Shown here one piece after another: positions 1 through 7,222 of a DNA stretch of 64,000 bases. Both the position numbers and the translations under genes were made by a program. Source of the stretch: DMER64 sp964554535 (GTDB lineage Bacteria; Bacteroidota; Bacteroidia; Bacteroidales; UBA932). Under the pieces are notes generated by a model. The model saw only the letters and a program-made list of their open reading frames with translations, made no database searches and had not been told where the DNA came from. Positions within the stretch are counted from its first letter, which is position 1; each line of letters begins with the position of its first letter. The stretch covers positions 27,357-91,356 of the forward strand of contig CAZKPB010000007.1 in the NCBI GenBank assembly GCA_964554535.1, read 5' to 3'.

Positions 1-84
1 TTTCCGTTTGCACAGACCGACAAATACAACGTATATGCGTCGGTACGCTGTGTGCGGCTGAGCGCAGAAGCAACACAGGAATAA
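1..84 (+). CDS. C-terminal fragment of an unidentified protein
   Basis: Frame 1 is open from the window edge to a TAA at 82-84 and gives 27 residues ending in SVRCVRLSAEATQE. The SVRCVR string resembles the end of FISUMP-type domains found in Bacteroidota surface lipoproteins, but 27 residues are too few for an assignment. It does not look like the LemA C-terminus, although lemA often precedes TPM-domain genes. The gap to the next gene is 11 nt, so the two may be co-transcribed. Confidence 0.45.
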   Translation, partial: FPFAQTDKYNVYASVRCVRLSAEATQE

Positions 85-95
85 AGAAAGAAAGA

Positions 96-539
96 ATGCC
101 GCACTTTTTGACCGGAAAAGAAAAAAGGCAGGTGATGGATGCCATCACCCGGGCCGAGAAGCAAACCTCGGGCGAGGTTCGGGTTCACATTGAATCATAC
201 TGCCCGGGCTCTTCCCTTGAGAGGGCCGTCTTTGTATTCAATCAGTTGAAAATGTTTGCCACGCAAGACCGCAATGCGGTACTGGTATATATTGCCGTGG
301 AGTCCAAAAAATTCTGCGTGATAGGTGATACGGGTATTAATGCCGTGGTTCCGGAAAATTTCTGGGACGAAGTAAAGAATCAGTTGCAGGGGTGCTTTGT
401 AAAGGGACGTTTTGCAGAGGGTCTCGTCGTCGGCATACAGATGATTGGAGAGAAATTGAAGGACCGGTTCCCCTATAAAAAGGAGGATTTGGATGAGCTT
501 CCCAACGATATTTCATTTGGAGGGGATGCCGATGCGTAA
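96..539 (+). CDS. TPM-domain protein (short, no signal peptide)
   Basis: This 147-residue protein is essentially a single TPM domain (TLP18.3/Psb32/MOLO-1, formerly DUF477), starting with the typical SGEVRVHIE strand near residues 24-32. It has no signal peptide and no clear membrane helix. Short TPM proteins are commonly encoded next to a longer, membrane-anchored TPM protein in Bacteroidota, and that is the arrangement here: the downstream gene starts inside this one (ATG at 532, stop at 537-539). The biochemical role of bacterial TPM domains is poorly defined; in plants Psb32/TLP18.3 acts in photosystem II repair. A function in envelope or protein quality control is inference only. Confidence 0.8.
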   Translation: MPHFLTGKEKRQVMDAITRAEKQTSGEVRVHIESYCPGSSLERAVFVFNQLKMFATQDRNAVLVYIAVESKKFCVIGDTGINAVVPENFWDEVKNQLQGCFVKGRFAEGLVVGIQMIGEKLKDRFPYKKEDLDELPNDISFGGDADA

Positions 540-1338
540 ACTTTTTCTGTTTATTGTCGCGCTGCTGGGGTTATCCGTGCTTTCCGCGCAGGTTCCTCAA
601 AAACCGGAGGTGCCGCGGTTGGTAAATGATTTTTCCGGCCTGTTCAAACCGGAGGAAATGGCGGTGCTGGAAGAAACACTGGTGGCGTTTGACGATTCCA
701 CTACTACCCAGATTTGTGTGGTTACGGTACCTTCTTTAGAGGGTGCCGATATCAATATGGAGGCCCAGCAGGTATTGTCTTCCTGGGGCGTGGGGTCATC
801 AGAAAATAATAACGGTGTGGTGGTGCTGGTAGAACACCGCATAGGGCAGGCCGGGGGTCGCGTGGCCATTTCTGTGGGATACGGCCTGGAGGGAGTGATT
901 ACCGATGCGCTCTGCAAACGGATTATCACGCAAGAAATGATTCCTCACTTTAAAGAAGATGATTATTTCAGCGGTGTCGTGGCGGCCACGGAGGCGCTTA
1001 TGGCGGCCAGTGTGGGTGAATATGCCGGTAGGGACACTGACTCTCTTGATGGAGAAGATGTAATGGTGGGTGTGCTTACCGTTGGGTTGCTCCTGGTCTT
1101 TGTGGTAATAGTGATAGCCATTTTGCTGCGCAAAAACGGGCCTACCCATTTTGGAGGCCAGGGCAAAAAGGGTCCCGGCTTCTTGGAAATGCTTATTTTG
1201 GCCAATATCTTAGGAAAGAGCAGCAGTGGCGGTTTTGGCAGCAGTCGCGGCGGCGGGTTCGGCGGTTTTGGCGGGGGCGGATTCGGTGGCTTCGGAGGCG
1301 GTTTAGGCGGGGGCGGAGGTGCTTCCGGCAGCTGGTAA
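532..1338 (+). CDS. TPM-domain membrane protein with glycine-rich tail (YgcG-like)
   Basis: The 268-residue product has a signal peptide (MRKLFLFIVALLGLSVLSAQ), a TPM domain at about residues 25-165, one transmembrane helix near 180-200, and a C-terminal tail of Gly/Phe/Ser repeats. This is the usual YgcG layout. Start choice: ATG 532 gives a clean signal peptide and has a GGAGGGG run 6 nt upstream (519-525). An in-frame ATG at 493 also has AGGAGG 6 nt upstream (481-486) and would only lengthen the n-region. The gene overlaps the previous stop by 8 nt. Its 3' end overlaps the convergent phoH by 36 nt, so the Gly-rich tail is antisense to the Ala/Pro-rich end of PhoH. Confidence 0.82.
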   Translation: MRKLFLFIVALLGLSVLSAQVPQKPEVPRLVNDFSGLFKPEEMAVLEETLVAFDDSTTTQICVVTVPSLEGADINMEAQQVLSSWGVGSSENNNGVVVLVEHRIGQAGGRVAISVGYGLEGVITDALCKRIITQEMIPHFKEDDYFSGVVAATEALMAASVGEYAGRDTDSLDGEDVMVGVLTVGLLLVFVVIVIAILLRKNGPTHFGGQGKKGPGFLEMLILANILGKSSSGGFGSSRGGGFGGFGGGGFGGFGGGLGGGGGASGSW

Positions 1339-2265
1339 GGCGGCAAATGCGGCCACTATTTTCTTGACAAGCGGGTGTCTTACGATATCGCTCTGGTTAA
1401 ACTGAACCAGGGCAACTCCCTTGATTTTGCACAACATTTCTATGCAGCGTTGCAGTCCGCTGTCACTTTTGCGGGGCAGGTCAATCTGGCTGGAGTCTCC
1501 GTTGACAATGAATTTAGCGTCGGCTCCCATACGGGTGAGAAACATTTTAAGTTGGGAAAGGCTGGTGTTCTGGGCCTCGTCCAGGATAACGCAGGCTTTG
1601 TCCAGAGTACGGCCGCGCATATAGGCCAGCGGGGCTATCTGCACCGTGCCGTCTTCCATATAGGTTTCCAGTTTTTTAGAGGGAATCATGTCGCGCAGGG
1701 CGTCGTACAGGGGTTGCAGGTACGGGTCCAGTTTCTCTTTAAGGTCGCCCGGCAGAAACCCAAGTTGTTCTCCGGCTTCCACGGCGGGGCGCGTGAGGAT
1801 GATGCGTTTTATCTCTTTGTTTTTGAGCGCGCGCACGGCCAGCGCAATGGCAGTGTAGGTTTTTCCGGTGCCGGCGGGTCCCTCGGCAAAAATAAGATCA
1901 TTTTTTTGGTAGGCTTCTACCAGGCGCTCCTGATTTTTGGTACGGGCCTTGATAAGGTGGCCGTTGTTGCCGTAGACCAGCACCTCGTCTGCAGGCAGAT
2001 TGTCCGGCAGGGCGGCGTTTTCCAGTACAGAACGGATGCTTTCTTCCGGGAGGTGTTGTTTGCGCTCGTACAGGGTCACCAGCGTACCCAGTTTTTCTTC
2101 AAAAACGGCTATTTGTTCAGGGGCGCCCTGGACTTTGATTTCCTCGCCGCGGGCTACGATTTTCAATTGCGGGAAAGCTTGGGCCAATAAGGGCATCAAA
2201 GGGCTGTTCTGTCCATAGAGGACGGAGGGATGGATACTCTCCAAAATAAAGGTTTTTTCGTTCAT
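1303..2265 (-). CDS. PhoH-like ATPase
   Basis: This 320-residue protein belongs to the PhoH/YbeZ family of P-loop ATPases, linked in other bacteria to RNA and ribosome metabolism together with YbeY. Walker A (GPAGTGKT) is at residues 129-136 and Walker B (VILDEAQN) at 226-233. The C-terminal DIVRHPLVKKIV stretch is typical of the family. The N-terminal region (ARGEEIKVQG near 38-47) is the KH-like part, which supports the ATG at 2265. The capA-like gene upstream runs 149 nt into this gene in another frame. The 3' end overlaps the convergent TPM gene. The family is clear; the cellular target is not. Confidence 0.92.
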   Translation of the reverse strand: MNEKTFILESIHPSVLYGQNSPLMPLLAQAFPQLKIVARGEEIKVQGAPEQIAVFEEKLGTLVTLYERKQHLPEESIRSVLENAALPDNLPADEVLVYGNNGHLIKARTKNQERLVEAYQKNDLIFAEGPAGTGKTYTAIALAVRALKNKEIKRIILTRPAVEAGEQLGFLPGDLKEKLDPYLQPLYDALRDMIPSKKLETYMEDGTVQIAPLAYMRGRTLDKACVILDEAQNTSLSQLKMFLTRMGADAKFIVNGDSSQIDLPRKSDSGLQRCIEMLCKIKGVALVQFNQSDIVRHPLVKKIVAAFAALPAAGSTSAPA

Positions 2266-3370
2266 AACAAGGGGTTCTTTTGCGCTCGTTTAATTGAGGA
2301 GCGGCGGTTTGCATAAAAGTTCGGAGTGAATGGAGGGTGCGGACCATTTCCAAAGTGTCTGCTGCGGGTTGCATCACGGTGCGGTACAATCTGGGGTCGG
2401 ATACGGGCACGGCATAATAGGTTCTCTTTCCGTTAACCACCGGTTTCCAAGTCCATACCCATTCATAAAAGGGGCGCACCATACGGGTGGTCCCGCCGGT
2501 TTTGACCAGAGTAAAGCCCAGCAGCAGGCCCATACGACTTTCCGGGTCAGGTTGGTTGGACAGAAAATTGCCCAGCGAGAAGGCGGTCAGAAATGTCACT
2601 GTCCCCATAGTGTCGCATGCTACTTCAATACCCTGGGGTACGTGCGGATGCGAGCCGATGACCGCGTCCGCCCCATAACGCTTGAGTGCACGGGCCATAG
2701 TGCGTTGGGCCGTCGAGGCGTTCATTTGGTATTCATTTCCCCAATGCACGCAGCAAATAATAAAGTCCGCCAGGGCTATCCGTGCCAGATGAATTTGGCT
2801 GCAAATACTTGCCGAGTCCAATCTGCCCACCTGTACCCCGGATGGCAGCCGGTTGCCGTTGAGGCTGTAGGCGGCGTTAATCAGGGCCACGCGGATGCCG
2901 TTGCGCTCCAGCAACAGCGGGCCCGGGGCACGCTGTGCGTCGGCGGTGGTGCCGGTATGGGCCACCCCCAGCGAGTCGTACAGGGCAAGGGTTCGTTGCA
3001 CTCCACGTAAGCCTCGGTCCACAATATGGTTGTTGGCCGTAAGGAATACATTGGCTCCCGCGCGGTAGGTGTCGGTGGCCAGGGAGTTGGGAGAACTGAA
3101 AAGGGGGTATCCGCTGTACGGGGGGCCGTCAAAAACGGTTTCCATATTGATCACGGTCCAGTCCGCTTCACGGAAGTGGCTGCGTATGAAGGCGTAGGAG
3201 GTGTCATAAGAATAAGTGCCGTCCGACTGCAGGGCTGCCTTGAACTGGGTGCTGTGCTGCATAAGGTCTCCCGCAAAACGAAAGGTAACCTGTTGTTGGG
3301 CACAGACAGGGAGGGAAGCAGGCAACAGCCACACAAATGCTATCCACAGCGCGAGGATCCTATACTTCAT
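2117..3370 (-). CDS. CapA-family metallophosphatase-like protein
   Basis: The 417-residue product has a signal peptide (MKYRILALWIAFVWLLPASL) and the CapA / PgsA fold (PGA_cap). Family motifs in order are GDLMQH, NMETVF, NNHIVDRG, HWGNEY, GSHPHVPQG and SLGNF. CapA-type proteins act in poly-gamma-glutamate capsule synthesis in Bacillus; in Bacteroidota the isolated homologues have no established substrate, and no capB or capC is nearby. ATG 3370 is preferred over the in-frame 3382 because it begins the signal peptide. Oddity: about the last 49 residues are encoded inside phoH in another frame and are Arg/Pro-rich, so the ancestral stop was probably lost. Transcription diverges from the SPOR lipoprotein gene across 40 bp. 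Confidence 0.82.
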   Translation of the reverse strand: MKYRILALWIAFVWLLPASLPVCAQQQVTFRFAGDLMQHSTQFKAALQSDGTYSYDTSYAFIRSHFREADWTVINMETVFDGPPYSGYPLFSSPNSLATDTYRAGANVFLTANNHIVDRGLRGVQRTLALYDSLGVAHTGTTADAQRAPGPLLLERNGIRVALINAAYSLNGNRLPSGVQVGRLDSASICSQIHLARIALADFIICCVHWGNEYQMNASTAQRTMARALKRYGADAVIGSHPHVPQGIEVACDTMGTVTFLTAFSLGNFLSNQPDPESRMGLLLGFTLVKTGGTTRMVRPFYEWVWTWKPVVNGKRTYYAVPVSDPRLYRTVMQPAADTLEMVRTLHSLRTFMQTAAPQLNERKRTPCYERKNLYFGEYPSLRPLWTEQPFDALIGPSFPAIENRSPRRGNQSPGRP

Positions 3371-3398
3371 AAGCAACTGCAAGATACAACTTTTTTCC

Positions 3399-3406
3399 TA
3401 TATTTG
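3399..3406 (+). promoter_or_regulatory. -7 promoter element, 4 nt from the ATG
   Basis: TATATTTG matches the Bacteroidota -7 consensus TAnnTTTG exactly. Only 4 nt separate it from the ATG at 3411, so the transcript of the SPOR lipoprotein gene should begin at or next to its start codon. No convincing -33 element is visible. Confidence 0.6.
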
Positions 3407-3410
3407 TGAG

Positions 3411-3887
3411 ATGAAACGAATTTGTACTCTGTTAATTGGAATTGTATTGCTGGGCAGTACAACTTCCTGTGACTGGGTCCGTTCCAAACTGGGAATGCCT
3501 ACTTCCAATGAATTGCGTCTCAAAAAAGAGCAATTGATAGCGGATTCTCTGGAACGGGCGGATGCACTGCGGCAGGCGGCCCGTTTGGAACAAGCCCGCA
3601 AGGATTCACTCGCCGCCATAGAAACGGCACGCCTGACCCTGAAACGTTACCACGTGGTGTTTGGCAGTTTTAAGGTGCCTTCCAACGCGGACCGGATGAT
3701 GGCCAAATTACCTCAGTACGGTTTTACGCCGCAACGGCTTGATTTTACCAACGGATTTACGGTAATCTCTGCCTGGCAGACCGATAACCTCACGGATGCC
3801 TATAACCGGATGAATAAATTGTTCAGTCTGGACATCACCCCTTATGATATTTGGATATACGACATCAATCAAAAATTACATCAATAA
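3411..3887 (+). CDS. SPOR-domain lipoprotein
   Basis: This 158-residue protein starts with a lipoprotein signal (lipobox STTSC, Cys near residue 20), followed by a charged, probably helical linker (about 25-70) and a C-terminal SPOR-like domain (about 78-150, beginning YHVVFGSFK). SPOR domains bind denuded peptidoglycan glycans at the division septum, so an envelope location is expected. ATG 3411 is chosen over upstream in-frame starts because it creates the lipoprotein signal and sits directly behind a -7 element. It is followed by gcvT after 13 nt and is divergent from the capA-like gene. The specific partner is unknown. Confidence 0.8.
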   Translation: MKRICTLLIGIVLLGSTTSCDWVRSKLGMPTSNELRLKKEQLIADSLERADALRQAARLEQARKDSLAAIETARLTLKRYHVVFGSFKVPSNADRMMAKLPQYGFTPQRLDFTNGFTVISAWQTDNLTDAYNRMNKLFSLDITPYDIWIYDINQKLHQ

Positions 3888-3900
3888 TCTCCAGCTATTT

Positions 3901-5007
3901 ATGAAAACCACTGCTTTTACTCAAATTCACATTAATTTGGGTGCAAAAATGGCCCCGTTTGCAGGCTACAATATGCCTATTGAGTATAAGGGAATTATTC
4001 CGGAACACTTTCAGGTGCGCCAAAAAGTAGGCGTGTTTGACGTGAGCCATATGGGGGAAATCTGGGTCAAGGGGCCTAAGGCTCTTGCGTTTATACAGTA
4101 TACCACCTCTAATGACGCTGCCGTGCTGGTTCCCGGAAAGGTTCAATATTCCTGCTTTCCCAACGGCAAAGGGGGAATTGTGGATGACCTGTTGGTGTAT
4201 TGCTTTGATTCCCAAACTTATTTGCTGGTAGTGAATGCCGCCAACGTGGAAAAGGACTGGAATCACCTGTGTACGTTTGCTCCGCAGTTTGGGATGACTC
4301 CCGGCAAAGAACTGTACAATGCGTCCGATGAAATTTGCCAGCTGGCCATTCAGGGCCCTAAAGCGCTGGAAGTGATGCAACAACTTTGTGATGTTCCGGT
4401 TAAGGATATGGAATATTACACCTTTAAGAAATGTACGGTGGCCGGTATAAAGGATGCCATCTTCTCTACCACGGGGTATACGGGAGCCGGTGGCTGTGAG
4501 GTCTATGTAGCCAACAAGGATGGCATGCAGTTGTGGAAAGCCGTTTTTGAAGCCGGAGCCGTTTACGACATTATGCCCATTGGTTTGGGAGCCCGTGATA
4601 CCCTGCGTCTGGAAATGGGATTCTGTCTGTATGGCAACGACATTGACGACACTACTTCTCCGTTGGAAGCCGGTCTGGGATGGATTACCAAATTTTCTGA
4701 AGCCAAGGGCGCCTTTGTGGACAAAGAGTATATGCTGGCCCTCAAAGCCGCCGGAATAAAACGCAAATTAGTGGGATTCACAATGATAGATAAAGGTATT
4801 CCGCGTCATGGTTACGAAGTGTGCACGGCGGACGGGACGGTGATTGGCCACGTGACTTCCGGCACCATGTCTCCCATGTTAAAAATTGGCATAGGAATGG
4901 CATATGTAGATGCGGCATATAGTAAAATTGACACGGAGATCTATGTAAAGGTGCGTGACCGCCTGTTGAAAGCCGGGGTGGTAAGACCTCCGTTTTATAA
5001 AGCATAA
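3901..5007 (+). CDS. gcvT: Aminomethyltransferase (glycine cleavage T protein)
   Basis: The 368-residue protein matches GcvT, which transfers the methylene group from aminomethylated H protein to tetrahydrofolate and releases ammonia. Visible family features are the N-terminal MAPFAGYNMPIEY segment, FDVSHMGEI near residue 45, and the GARDTLRLEMG folate-site motif near 230. The length is normal. The start at 3901 matches the conserved N-terminus (MKTTAFTQIH); an upstream in-frame ATG at 3844 lies inside the SPOR gene and is not preferred. gcvH and gcvP are not in this window, so the system is dispersed. The stop overlaps the next start by one base (TAATG). Confidence 0.95.
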   Translation: MKTTAFTQIHINLGAKMAPFAGYNMPIEYKGIIPEHFQVRQKVGVFDVSHMGEIWVKGPKALAFIQYTTSNDAAVLVPGKVQYSCFPNGKGGIVDDLLVYCFDSQTYLLVVNAANVEKDWNHLCTFAPQFGMTPGKELYNASDEICQLAIQGPKALEVMQQLCDVPVKDMEYYTFKKCTVAGIKDAIFSTTGYTGAGGCEVYVANKDGMQLWKAVFEAGAVYDIMPIGLGARDTLRLEMGFCLYGNDIDDTTSPLEAGLGWITKFSEAKGAFVDKEYMLALKAAGIKRKLVGFTMIDKGIPRHGYEVCTADGTVIGHVTSGTMSPMLKIGIGMAYVDAAYSKIDTEIYVKVRDRLLKAGVVRPPFYKA

Positions 5008-6317
5008 TGAAGTATTCAATTCTATTTACAAGTATTTGTCTAATCCTGAGTGTTGCCCCGTTGCACGCTCAGGATTCTTTTGAAGACGGCCTGAGAAACC
5101 GGGTGAATACCTTATCCGGAAAGGCTATGATGGGGCGTGAGGCCGGTACGGCGGGAGAGGCCGCTACGGCCAAATATATAGCTCAGTCGTTCAAGCAGTC
5201 GGGTCTGGAGTGGCTGTACCCCGAAGGATATCAGGATTTTTCCTTTGTGGACCCGGCTACTTCAGATACGTTGCGTTCGCAGAATGTAGTGGCGGTACTG
5301 CAGGGGTATGACCCCAAACTGCGTGACGAGTACATTGTGGTGGGAGCCCATTACGACCAGTTGGGTACGTACACATTACGTATCAACGGACGCGACAGTC
5401 TTTGCGTCTATCCCGGAGCCGACCAGAACGGATCGGGCGTAGCGGCACTGCTGGAATTGGCAGCGGCGGCACAGCAACGTCATTTCATGTACAAACGCAG
5501 TATTTTGTTTGTGGCTTTCGGGGCCGGGGAAAAGGGTTGTATGGGGTCGTGGTATTTTACAAACCGGGCTTTTCCGGTGAGTCAGGTTAAATTAATGATA
5601 AACCTGGACCGTATGGGCCGCAGTGGTGCCGACAATCCCCCGATGGCTTTTACCGGGCAGTCCCAATACGAACTGGAGCGTATGCTGGTTAGGTTGACAT
5701 CAGAGCAGTATATGCCTCAGGTACAGGTATATGGTACTAATTATTTTATATCGGACCACCAGTCCTTTATGGATGGCGGTGTGCCGGTATGTCTGTTTAC
5801 CACAGGGACGCACCCTTATCACAATACTTTGCGTGATGTGCCTGATTATCTGGATTATACCCTAATGGACGCTTTCTGCCAGTATATTATGCTGGTGCTG
5901 ATGGAAACGGCCAACGGAGACAGCGCCTTGTTTGTCCCTGACCAAACCGGGGAAAAAGCGGCTGAGGATGTAGCGGTCTATGCCTATTCCGAAGTGGACA
6001 AAGCACCGCAGTTTATGAAGTCTGACGTGCTGTCCTTTAGCGAGCGGTGGATATATCAATACCTTAAATATCCCGATGCAGCCGTGCGGCAGGGTATCCG
6101 GGGCAGGGTGATGGTTTCTTTCATTATTGAACAAGACGGAAGCGTGACCCACGTAGAAGTGGTTCGTTCCGTGGACCCGCTGCTGGATGATGAGGCGGTC
6201 CGTGTAATCAGCGCCTCGCCCAAATGGAAGGCGGGAGAAATGAACGGACAGAAAGTCCGCGTTAAAGTAGTGGTGCCCGTTTATTTTGAATTGACCAAAG
6301 GCAATAAGAGGCGCTAA
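5007..6317 (+). CDS. Fusion of an M28-type peptidase domain with a TonB C-terminal domain
   Basis: The 436-residue exported protein has a signal peptide (cleavage near APLHA/Q), an M28 zinc-aminopeptidase domain (about 25-300) and a TonB_C domain (about 345-430, with YP, GIRGRVMVSFII and SPKWKAGEMNG landmarks). The M28 metal ligands are readable: H and D in GAHYDQLG, D in GADQNGSG, E in AGEKGCMGS, D in NLDRMGR, H in SDHQSF. The residue before the zinc-binding Glu, normally the catalytic Glu of an EE pair, is Gly here, and the usual DD is DQ. The enzyme may therefore be weak or inactive. No transmembrane anchor for TonB function is seen beyond the signal peptide, so the TonB_C part is more likely structural or binding. 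It is translationally coupled to gcvT. Confidence 0.85.
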   Translation: MKYSILFTSICLILSVAPLHAQDSFEDGLRNRVNTLSGKAMMGREAGTAGEAATAKYIAQSFKQSGLEWLYPEGYQDFSFVDPATSDTLRSQNVVAVLQGYDPKLRDEYIVVGAHYDQLGTYTLRINGRDSLCVYPGADQNGSGVAALLELAAAAQQRHFMYKRSILFVAFGAGEKGCMGSWYFTNRAFPVSQVKLMINLDRMGRSGADNPPMAFTGQSQYELERMLVRLTSEQYMPQVQVYGTNYFISDHQSFMDGGVPVCLFTTGTHPYHNTLRDVPDYLDYTLMDAFCQYIMLVLMETANGDSALFVPDQTGEKAAEDVAVYAYSEVDKAPQFMKSDVLSFSERWIYQYLKYPDAAVRQGIRGRVMVSFIIEQDGSVTHVEVVRSVDPLLDDEAVRVISASPKWKAGEMNGQKVRVKVVVPVYFELTKGNKRR

Positions 6318-7222
6318 CTCTTTAGCACTTCAAAGCCCGATCCGTATACTCCGGTTACGGTACCAACAGAGATAAATGCGTGTTTGTCAATTTCTTTAAT
6401 GATTTTGGAAACGCTGTTTGCCTGTGTGTGGCGCACAATGACCAGCAATATTTTGTGGTCCGTCTTGGTATACCAGCCTTCCGAGTCAATGACGGTCACC
6501 CCGCGGTGCATCTCGGTAGTAATGCGGTCGGCAATCTGGTCATATTTGTCCGAGAATATGAAAAACTGCACGGAACGCCGGGCTCCGGAAATCACGAAGT
6601 CCACCGTATAGGAAGAGATGGCCATAATCAGGTATCCATAGAGCAGACGGGCCACTTTCAGTCCTACCGTGGGTTCGTCGGAAATAAAGAAAGAAGAACC
6701 TATTATCACCAGGTCGCACCATACCATAATGCGTCCGGGAGAGATATTGCGGTAATTGTTAACCACCTGGGCCACAATGTCGGTACCTCCCGAGCTGCCG
6801 CCCTGCGCCAGTACAAGACCTAAACCGGCACCGCCAATGGCGCCGCCAATGAGGGCCGAGATCAACTTGCCGTTTTCAAGGGCCATAGCCTGGATAAGGT
6901 CCTGGGGGATGCACAAGGGAATAAACTGGAACAACAGGGAGGCCAGTCCCACCCCGTAGATGGTCTTGATGCCGAATCCCCATCCTACCGTTTTAAGGGC
7001 AATGACCAGCAGAATGAAGTTGATTCCAAAGTAGGTGATGCTTATGGGGAACCCCGTAGCATAATAGAGCAGCGAAGCAATACCGGTAACACCGCCTCCC
7101 ACCAGATGGTTGGGAATCATAAAGACTACCCAGGCCGTGACGTAAGATATAAGTCCCAACGTAATGATGGAGTATTCTTTGAGAACAGTCCAGGGATTCT
7201 TTTTAGTAAATGTGCCTGACAT
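6314..7222 (-). CDS. YitT-family membrane protein
   Basis: This 302-residue protein has a YitT membrane domain (DUF161, roughly five to six helices between residues 15 and 205) followed by a soluble DUF2179 domain (about 215-295, containing HRGVTVIDSEGWYT). The family is widespread, and its transport or sensing role is not established. Its start overlaps the leuS stop by one base (TAATG on the minus strand), so it is probably expressed from the leuS promoter. Its 3' end overlaps the convergent M28/TonB_C gene by 4 nt. Confidence 0.85.
   Translation of the reverse strand: MSGTFTKKNPWTVLKEYSIITLGLISYVTAWVVFMIPNHLVGGGVTGIASLLYYATGFPISITYFGINFILLVIALKTVGWGFGIKTIYGVGLASLLFQFIPLCIPQDLIQAMALENGKLISALIGGAIGGAGLGLVLAQGGSSGGTDIVAQVVNNYRNISPGRIMVWCDLVIIGSSFFISDEPTVGLKVARLLYGYLIMAISSYTVDFVISGARRSVQFFIFSDKYDQIADRITTEMHRGVTVIDSEGWYTKTDHKILLVIVRHTQANSVSKIIKEIDKHAFISVGTVTGVYGSGFEVLKS

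Noticed and set aside
1..84. LemA C-terminus before the TPM genes
   Set aside because: The 27 visible residues do not resemble the LemA end, although lemA is a common neighbour.
963..1346. Proline-rich minus-strand frame opposite the TPM protein tail
   Set aside because: It is the reverse reading of the Gly-rich repeat of the plus-strand TPM gene and would run into phoH without its own signals.
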